Shown here: piece after piece, positions 33,284-38,271 of the stretch | Position numbering within the stretch: position 1 is the first letter of the stretch | Layout of the letters: each line of letters opens with the position of its first letter | Origin: Aquibacillus saliphilus | GTDB taxonomy: Bacteria; Bacillota; Bacilli; Bacillales; Amphibacillaceae | Direction: 5' to 3' | Assembly: GCF_020404745.1 (NCBI RefSeq) | Contig: NZ_JAIZAP010000029.1 | Span: 1-38,271, forward strand | DNA length: 38,271 bases | Notes under the pieces: generated by a model | The model's input: only the letters and a program-made list of their open reading frames with translations | Databases searched by the model: none | What the model was told of the DNA's origin: nothing | Made by a program: the position numbers and the translations under genes

Positions 33284-34984
33284 TTATTCCAATCCCTCAA
33301 TCACAATATCCTTAACAGGTAAGAAGTTTTCGCCAGTGTCTAAATAGGTAGCAGAGACAGTATCATCTTCTTCTAGATAAATGGCTAATGGATCATTCTC
33401 AGATGAAATGATATAACTTTGTTTGTTATCCAACAGGAATGATACAATCGTGAAGTTTTCTGCTTTTTCTTTATAAACTCGCAAAACAGTACCTGTGACT
33501 TGTTTTTCTTCAGCATTAGAGCTGCCATCCACACTGCTTCCACCCCGTTGTAAAGCGGTCTTATAACTTTTTAATGCTTCATTTGGAGTATCGGCGTAAA
33601 CGGAAATCTCGGGATTTGCTGCTGAAACAATGAAATAGTTTTTCAGAAAACCATTGGAGTCCATTACAGGAGTTAACCAACTAGCTTCTCCATAAAAATT
33701 ATATAGAACAGGCATTTCACCCATCCATTCTTTTTCGATAAATTGTTTTTCGATAAATTGTTTTTCGATAATATCCAGTGCACCTTGAGAATCCATGTAC
33801 GAATCTTCTAGACTTCCGGTATAGAATACAGCTTCTCCAGTCCGAGCGTGTGTGAGGGAGTAACCAAGCATCGAGTCTACTCCTTCTTTTGGACTTGTGA
33901 AATCAGTGAAGTAATACATAGCACCATTTTCATCAAATATTGGGCTGACATTTGCTTCTGTACCTTCATCAGAAGGTAATTTCACATCGGATTTAGCAAA
34001 AAGGCTATTCCAAAAGCCATGGATATAATTTCCGTAGTAGCTGTTCTGAATACTAACTGCTTCAGGTGATACAGCTCCATCAATAAATTCAGGCGAATTA
34101 TCAATGTTATATGTTTTTGTGCTACCGTCTTTAGGATCAACAACGACAACACCTTGTACAGTGAATCCATTTCTTGCAGATATAAAGTCACCATATGTTC
34201 GAACGTAATAAGGTTTTCCATCATCATTCACTTCTAGCTGAACATCACCGTAAAAGATGTGATTTGGATATTGGATACGAATATGACGTTCAATATTTTT
34301 ATTGAAGTAAGAAGATGGAGTGTAAACCATTTCCTCCTCAATGAACTTAGGATTGGCTGAAGAATCGGTTGCACTCAAAGTGAAATAACCAGGTGTTTGA
34401 TCACCATTCCACCATTTGAAAAATCCTGAGAATTCAACTGGAGCAATATAAACATATTCTCCATTTACCTTCTGTATTTGCAGATTTCCAAGTTCAAAGT
34501 AGCTAGTATTAGGTACTTGCCCAAATGCCTTTCTCATCTTATTATGAGCAAATTGAGGCGGGACGCTAGCTGGTGTTTTTGTTTCATCAAACGGTTGAAT
34601 TTCAGTTTTCTCTTCCATCTGAGCATAGTCATATTTCTCGTTTGCATTAAATACGAACGCAGTTAAGAAATAGATTGCGAGAACAAGACTTGCTAAGAAT
34701 AAGACTGCCTTTACTAATCTTTCTTTACCGGTAGATAAGAAAGCACCAGTTCCAGTGACTAAAATTAAAAATGGCCAAAGGGATGAAATGTTGCGATCTA
34801 GATTTGAAAAGTAATAGACGGCAAACACAATAGGGATAATAAGAATCACCAATAGAATCAGTGGCCAGGTAATTTGATTCTTTTTATCTTTCTTTTTGTT
34901 TGTTTTCCGACTACTTGAAACTGGGATAATGATAAGTGCAGAAGCTAACCAAACGATAAGTGAAAATAATAGTATGTTACCGAT
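33284..34984 (-). CDS. Large membrane protein, unknown, apparent AUC start
   Basis: 566 residues if read from 34984. The open frame extends 44 codons above the first usual start (GTG 34852), and this extension encodes a membrane helix (ILLFSLIVWLASALIIIPV), a Lys-rich loop and the first part of the next helix. AGGAGG lies seven bases before ATC at 34984-34982; no ATG, GTG or TTG is near. Four helices fill the first 125 residues; the rest is one large domain, probably outside, with DNGKPYYVRTYG-like strands. I do not recognise the family. A GTG 34852 start would cut a helix in two and lacks a ribosome site. Confidence 0.7.
   Translation of the reverse strand: MGNILLFSLIVWLASALIIIPVSSSRKTNKKKDKKNQITWPLILLVILIIPIVFAVYYFSNLDRNISSLWPFLILVTGTGAFLSTGKERLVKAVLFLASLVLAIYFLTAFVFNANEKYDYAQMEEKTEIQPFDETKTPASVPPQFAHNKMRKAFGQVPNTSYFELGNLQIQKVNGEYVYIAPVEFSGFFKWWNGDQTPGYFTLSATDSSANPKFIEEEMVYTPSSYFNKNIERHIRIQYPNHIFYGDVQLEVNDDGKPYYVRTYGDFISARNGFTVQGVVVVDPKDGSTKTYNIDNSPEFIDGAVSPEAVSIQNSYYGNYIHGFWNSLFAKSDVKLPSDEGTEANVSPIFDENGAMYYFTDFTSPKEGVDSMLGYSLTHARTGEAVFYTGSLEDSYMDSQGALDIIEKQFIEKQFIEKEWMGEMPVLYNFYGEASWLTPVMDSNGFLKNYFIVSAANPEISVYADTPNEALKSYKTALQRGGSSVDGSSNAEEKQVTGTVLRVYKEKAENFTIVSFLLDNKQSYIISSENDPLAIYLEEDDTVSATYLDTGENFLPVKDIVIEGLE
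33731..33770. repeat. 15-bp in-frame tandem repeat
   Basis: The unit TTTTTCGATAAATTG occurs twice in full and once as its first 10 bases, encoding EKQFI-EKQFI-EK in the 566-aa protein. Slippage would add or remove five residues without breaking the frame. Confidence 0.75.
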
Positions 34985-35133
34985 AAAAATTCCTCCTATT
35001 CATAACAGAATATTTCTGTCTCTTGTAATACGGTATAGGTTAGTGGAAAGTTTCAGGGAATGATATATATATAAAATTTATATTGACTATTCAGCTATAA
35101 ATAGATTATATTATATCTAATAATTGAATAGTT

Positions 35134-35235
35134 CTCCTCAAAGGGGAGTAGCTTTTACAACAAAGTCGTCATTACGGAGATAAATTCTCTCGGCTTTGTT
35201 GGCAACGATCGTTGTTAGCAAGACCTTTGCCTATT
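35134..35235 (+). ncRNA. yybP-ykoY manganese riboswitch
   Basis: The conserved parts are present: CTCAAAGGGGAGTAGC, GTCGTCATTACGGAGAT, CTCTCGGCTTTGTTGGCAAC and TTAGCAAGACCTTTGCC. P1 pairs CAAAGG (35139-35144) with CCTTTG (35224-35229). The P1 3' strand is also the 5' arm of the following terminator, so Mn2+ binding should prevent termination (ON switch), as known for this class. Confidence 0.92.
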
Positions 35236-35252
35236 GGTAAAGGTCTTTTATT
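35221..35252 (+). terminator. Riboswitch terminator 1
   Basis: 11-bp stem AGACCTTTGCC / GGTAAAGGTCT (one wobble) with loop TATT, then TTTATTG. It overlaps the aptamer's P1 strand. Confidence 0.85.
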
Positions 35253-35256
35253 GTCT

Positions 35257-35297
35257 AAAAAAAACCTTTGCCATTTCTGGTAAGGGTTTTTTGTTTG
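35257..35297 (+). terminator. Riboswitch terminator 2, similar to the first
   Basis: Stem AAAACCTTTGCC / GGTAAGGGTTTT with a 6-base loop and TTTTTTGTTT. It repeats the CCTTTGCC...GGTAA core of terminator 1, as if duplicated. Confidence 0.75.
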
Positions 35298-35494
35298 ACA
35301 AAAAACGATTATCAAACTAGGAAACTTCAATAAATATGTAAAAGAATGGGGTGATGACGATTAAGAAAAGAATCGAAAGAAACTTGTTGCAAACGGATAT
35401 ATAGCAAGTTACTAAACTCGTGAGAAGATACGTAAATTAGAAATAAAGTAACTTTAGAAAAACTTTAAAAATAGAATTTAAAAGGGGAAATAAA

Positions 35495-36274
35495 GTGGAA
35501 CTTTCAATTTTATTTGAATATGGTTGGGTGTTACTATTATTAATTGCTCTTGAAGGTTTGCTGGCTGCGGATAATGCCTTAGTATTAGCAATTATGGTTA
35601 AGCATCTTCCCGACGAGGAAAGAAAAAAGGCACTCTTTTACGGGCTAGCTGGTGCCTTTGTTTTCCGACTTGGATCATTATTTATTATTTCTTTTCTTGT
35701 CGATGTATGGCAAGTCCAAGCAATTGGTGCATTATACCTGTTATTTATCGCGCTTAATCACATTCTGAGGAAGCTCTACTTTAAAGATAAAGTAGAAAAA
35801 TACGGTAAAAAGGAGAAGAAAAAATCAGGATTTTGGGGAACGGTTTTAAAAGTAGAGTTAGCAGACATTGCATTTGCTGTAGATTCAATATTAGCTGCAG
35901 TTGCCCTAGCAATGACATTGCCAAACACAAATCTTCCTGCTATAGGTGGAATGGATGGAGGGAAATTTCTCGTCATATTTGCCGGTGGGTTAATCGGATT
36001 GATCATCATGCGGTTTGCCGCTAATTTGTTTGTTAAATTGCTACAAGCAAAGCCGGGACTAGAAATTGCTGCATTTGCTATTGTAGGCTGGGTAGGTGTT
36101 AAGCTTGCTGTCTTAACACTCGGACATCCAGACATTGGAATTATCTCCTATCAATTTGCTCATTCGACGGAGTGGAAGTTACTCTTCTATACGATTTTAA
36201 TTGGTATTGCTGCCGCTGGATGGTTTTTGACGAAAGAAAAGAAGGAAGTAGTATTGAATTCAACTTCAAATTAA
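35495..36274 (+). CDS. TerC-family membrane protein, manganese-regulated (YkoY-like)
   Basis: 259 residues, about seven membrane helices. TerC signatures: EGLLAADNALVLA in the first helix and VELADIAFAVDSILAA in the middle, with acidic residues proposed to bind metal. In B. subtilis, YkoY (MeeY) and YceF (MeeF) of this family metallate secreted proteins or export Mn2+. Control by the yybP-ykoY riboswitch supports a Mn2+ role. Start GTG 35495 follows AAAAGGGG; no usable ATG is near. Confidence 0.92.
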   Translation: MELSILFEYGWVLLLLIALEGLLAADNALVLAIMVKHLPDEERKKALFYGLAGAFVFRLGSLFIISFLVDVWQVQAIGALYLLFIALNHILRKLYFKDKVEKYGKKEKKKSGFWGTVLKVELADIAFAVDSILAAVALAMTLPNTNLPAIGGMDGGKFLVIFAGGLIGLIIMRFAANLFVKLLQAKPGLEIAAFAIVGWVGVKLAVLTLGHPDIGIISYQFAHSTEWKLLFYTILIGIAAAGWFLTKEKKEVVLNSTSN

Positions 36275-36286
36275 TAAAGCCCTTAA

Positions 36287-36323
36287 TAACAAACGGTTGA
36301 TGCTATACATCAACCGTTTGTTA
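36287..36323. terminator. Terminator between terC and the SLAP gene
   Basis: 16-bp perfect stem (TAACAAACGGTTGATG with its complement) and a 5-base loop between convergent genes; the T tracts are weak. Confidence 0.65.
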
Positions 36324-36343
36324 TCTATTGTTACAGGATTATT

Positions 36344-36721
36344 TCAGACTATTTCTAGTTCTCCATTCTCAAACATTGTTTTACTGTCTATACTTTCAAC
36401 AGGATAAATAAATGTCCAGGGCATACTTGTTTTCGGTTGAACTACTAGTGCTGATGTAGTGAATGTATGCTTTGCCATTACTTGATCATTTTCTTTATAT
36501 TCTACTTTTGTATTATTAACGAAAAAGGGTTGATCACTGGTATTATTAACGAGCACTGTTACTAATAATTCCCCTTTATAATTTTTTGCTTGCGATAACC
36601 TGGTTAATTGAACGGCATTATTGTTGGTGAGCTTTAGCTCTTCAAAAGTTTGTTCAATTCGTTCCCGGTCTTTTTCTGCTATTGCCTTATTCCATGCTTG
36701 TTCAAACTGAAGTTTTTGCAT
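36344..36721 (-). CDS. SLAP-domain-like protein
   Basis: 125 residues, no signal peptide. Starts with a helical LQFEQAWNKAIAEKDRERIEQTF, then beta strands with GELLVTVLVNNTSDQPFF, AKHTFTTSALVVQPKTSMPWTFIYP. This resembles the SLAP domain linked to S-layer and accessory Sec assembly proteins. No secA2 or other SLAP gene is adjacent. GAGGTG precedes ATG 36721. Confidence 0.65.
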   Translation of the reverse strand: MQKLQFEQAWNKAIAEKDRERIEQTFEELKLTNNNAVQLTRLSQAKNYKGELLVTVLVNNTSDQPFFVNNTKVEYKENDQVMAKHTFTTSALVVQPKTSMPWTFIYPVESIDSKTMFENGELEIV

Positions 36722-36932
36722 TGTTTAGCACCTCGATTCATTCATAGTTTAACATATTCGGATTTTTTAGGTCTATTTGTGATAATTCTAATCATTTTAC
36801 TTATAAATTTAGTCAATATTATTTTAATGTAAAAACTCTAGACAACCTACAGCACAGTAATCCATTGCAATTCTCTTGTTTATGGTTTATCCTTCAGTAT
36901 TAGTAATACTATTTGTAGTCAGGAGGGATCGT

Positions 36933-37484
36933 TTGGATCAATTTAACCAATCCCTTGAATCATTCATGGAAGGTACAGGATGGCTGGCACCCGTTCTTTT
37001 TATTCTTTTGCATTTACTTCGGCCATTTTTATTTCTTCCAGTTATTGTAGTTTGTATTGCTGGTGGGGTTTTATTCGGCTTTATCGAAGGTGCGATATTA
37101 TCATTAATTGGACTCTCTTTGATGAGTTTAGTTTTCTATCAGCTTGTTAATAAATTCCCGAGGTTTCGTACCGGTGTAGCTCGGTTGAAGGAAAAAATGT
37201 TTCAAGACCGAACCGTTACTGTTAGTCAAGTGATGATTTTACGTATCATGCCATTTATTCACTTTCACTTACTCTCTCTTTATCTAATGGAGATGGCAAA
37301 ATCGTTCAGGGAATACATGTATTACTCTGTCCTCGGTCTAATCATGCCTGCTATCATTTACACAGCTTTCGGTCAGGCTATTACTGAATTACCTTGGTAT
37401 TTAACAGGAGTAATGCTACTTATTTTAGTTATCATATATAGTTATATAGGAAAAGTAAATAAGTCTGGTACAAAGATCAGCTAA
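36933..37484 (+). CDS. TVP38/TMEM64 family membrane protein
   Basis: 183 residues from TTG 36933, five bases after AGGAGGG. Core TVP38 features: WLAPVLFILLHLLRPFLFLPVIVVCIAGGVLFG in the first hydrophobic hairpin and RIMPFIHFHLLSLYLMEMAK later. The family (B. subtilis YtxB, YdjZ) may act as lipid scramblases or ion-coupled transporters. The frame is open upstream to about 36861 and encodes another helix (ILLFMVYPSVLVILFVV), but without a ribosome site at ATG 36882, so the start is open to doubt. Confidence 0.8.
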   Translation: MDQFNQSLESFMEGTGWLAPVLFILLHLLRPFLFLPVIVVCIAGGVLFGFIEGAILSLIGLSLMSLVFYQLVNKFPRFRTGVARLKEKMFQDRTVTVSQVMILRIMPFIHFHLLSLYLMEMAKSFREYMYYSVLGLIMPAIIYTAFGQAITELPWYLTGVMLLILVIIYSYIGKVNKSGTKIS

Positions 37485-37603
37485 ATTGAATTAAGCTATC
37501 ATAAAAAAATAATAGTTAGATATTAGGTTTAAAACCGGATAATCCCCGCTGAGAATTTTTCGGTTATCTGTTATAGTAGAACTAAAAGTAGTGGAGGTAT
37601 ATT

Positions 37604-38095
37604 ATGGCAAAAGATAGTTCATTTGATATTGTTTCAGAAGTTAATTTATCCGAAGTAACAAACGCTGTCACGATGGCGACAAAAGAAATTAAGACTCGTT
37701 ATGACTTCAAAGGAAGTAAAAGTAAAATTTCGGTTGAAGATGGGGAGCTTGTATTAGTTTCTGATGATGAGTATAAGTTGGAGCAGCTGAAGGACGTCTT
37801 AATTGGTAAGCTTATTAAACGTGAAGTTTCAACAAGAAACATTGATTATGGTAAAATTGAAAGTGCATTTGAAGGAACTGTTCGTCAACGAGCAAAATTA
37901 ATTCAAGGAATCGATAAGGATAATGCTAAAAAAATCAACAAAATTATTAAAGACAGCGGATTTAAGGTGAAGAGTCAGATACAAGATGATCAAGTTCGTG
38001 TCACTGGTAAAAAACGTGACGATTTGCAAGGTATCATGGCAGCAATCCGAGAGGCGAACTTGCCAATCGATGTACAATTTATTAATTACAGATAA
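37604..38095 (+). CDS. yajQ: YajQ-family nucleotide-binding protein
   Basis: 163 residues, full length for YajQ (B. subtilis YitK). Typical start [18 protein letters not shown], then YDFKGSKS, the [12 protein letters not shown] linker, and C-terminal [18 protein letters not shown]. Xanthomonas and Pseudomonas homologues bind c-di-GMP, while others bind tRNA or other RNA, so the ligand in this organism is uncertain. GTGGAGG precedes the ATG. The terminator after it is the right-hand intron's insertion target. Confidence 0.93.
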   Translation: MAKDSSFDIVSEVNLSEVTNAVTMATKEIKTRYDFKGSKSKISVEDGELVLVSDDEYKLEQLKDVLIGKLIKREVSTRNIDYGKIESAFEGTVRQRAKLIQGIDKDNAKKINKIIKDSGFKVKSQIQDDQVRVTGKKRDDLQGIMAAIREANLPIDVQFINYR

Positions 38096-38107
38096 GTGGA
38101 ATTTTGC

Positions 38108-38146
38108 ATAAACCTGTCCATATTATGGGCAGGTTTATTTTTTGTT
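38108..38146 (+). terminator. Terminator of yajQ
   Basis: 12-bp stem ATAAACCTGTCC / GGGCAGGTTTAT (one wobble) with a 7-base loop, then TTTTTTGTT ending exactly at the intron boundary. Confidence 0.8.
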
Positions 38147-38271
38147 GTGCGCCCGGCATGGGCTATAACTTGGTGGTGAAAGTCCACTACAGGCTTGGCA
38201 GTAGGAACTGTTAGCCAATGGCAAGGGTGTCTATCGTGAGATAGAATCTGAAGGAAGCCGGAGGCAAAATC
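38147..38271 (+). mobile_element. Group IIC intron, 5' end only (right edge)
   Basis: The intron begins GTGCGCCCGG at 38147, straight after the yajQ terminator T tract, and runs off the right edge. It is identical, in inverted orientation, to the left-edge copy, with two further shared TT bases before the boundary. Only domain I sequence is inside the window. Confidence 0.85.

Larger units (their letters stand above)
34985..35494. other. Divergent regulatory region of terC
   Basis: 510 bases without a gene. It contains the manganese riboswitch (35134-35235) and two terminator hairpins. A 16-codon frame at 35354-35404 has its ATG directly against GGGGTG and is not called. About 90 bases before the GTG show nothing else. 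Confidence 0.5.

Noticed and set aside
35354-35404. 16-codon frame in the terC leader as a leader peptide
   Set aside because: The only ribosome-site-like GGGGTG touches its ATG, leaving no spacer, and the riboswitch already explains regulation.
1-38271. CRISPR arrays, tRNA or rRNA genes, transposase genes
   Set aside because: Looked for evenly spaced repeats, tRNA-like conserved loops and DDE-type proteins; none seen by eye.

Overview
The window reads as chromosomal DNA of a low-GC, endospore-forming Firmicute of the Bacillaceae. The basis is a gene for a class H small acid-soluble spore protein, a SpoIID-domain protein, GuaC, HPr with His15 and Ser46, a YkuI orthologue, a TerC/YkoY gene behind a yybP-ykoY riboswitch, and Bacillus-type AGGAGG ribosome binding sites. 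An Oceanobacillus/Virgibacillus-like genus would fit, but no rRNA or other marker here fixes it. I saw no tRNA, rRNA, CRISPR array, prophage module or transposase gene. Both ends carry the 5' end of the same group II intron in inverted orientation. The shared terminal sequence is exactly 127 bp and each copy follows a rho-independent terminator, so the window is probably a contig that stops at a multicopy group IIC intron.

Layout. 0.1-4.6 kb: two divergent c-di-GMP synthesis genes, a membrane PAS-GGDEF-EAL protein whose frame is broken at a T7 run and a soluble four-PAS diguanylate cyclase. 4.8-10.2 kb: HPr, GMP reductase, a DUF2243 membrane protein with a His-rich secreted partner, a small gene behind a LexA-like box, a DUF2207 protein and sspH. 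10.4-13.5 kb: small proteins, an MBL-fold hydrolase, a gamma-carbonic-anhydrase-like protein and a holin-like protein. 13.7-16.5 kb: a membrane HD-GYP phosphodiesterase, an unlisted 21-residue Cys/Trp peptide, a terminator, and a PqqD-like/M50 membrane metalloprotease. 16.5-22.2 kb: a YndJ-like membrane protein, a SpoIID-domain protein, a CapA-type protein and YkuI. 22.4-28.5 kb: a KtrB-type potassium channel, a c-di-GMP-I riboswitch with terminator ahead of a chemoreceptor, and an AspT/YidE-type transporter. 28.6-34.9 kb: a palindromic repeat, a CNNM/CBS exporter, a BNR-repeat protein, a DUF3892 protein, an M42 peptidase and a membrane protein with an apparent AUC start. 35.1-38.1 kb: a manganese riboswitch with duplicated terminators ahead of TerC, then SLAP, TVP38 and YajQ proteins.

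Two themes stand out. The first is cyclic di-GMP: synthesis (two GGDEF proteins), breakdown (EAL and HD-GYP), a degenerate EAL receptor (YkuI), a proposed receptor (YajQ) and an RNA receptor driving a chemoreceptor all lie within 38 kb. The second is RNA-level control: two riboswitches with legible expression platforms and two hairpins that bury a Shine-Dalgarno sequence. The best candidate for an undescribed system is the HD-GYP / 21-aa peptide / terminator / PqqD-M50 cassette at 13.9-16.4 kb, which has the architecture of a peptide precursor with its processing protease.
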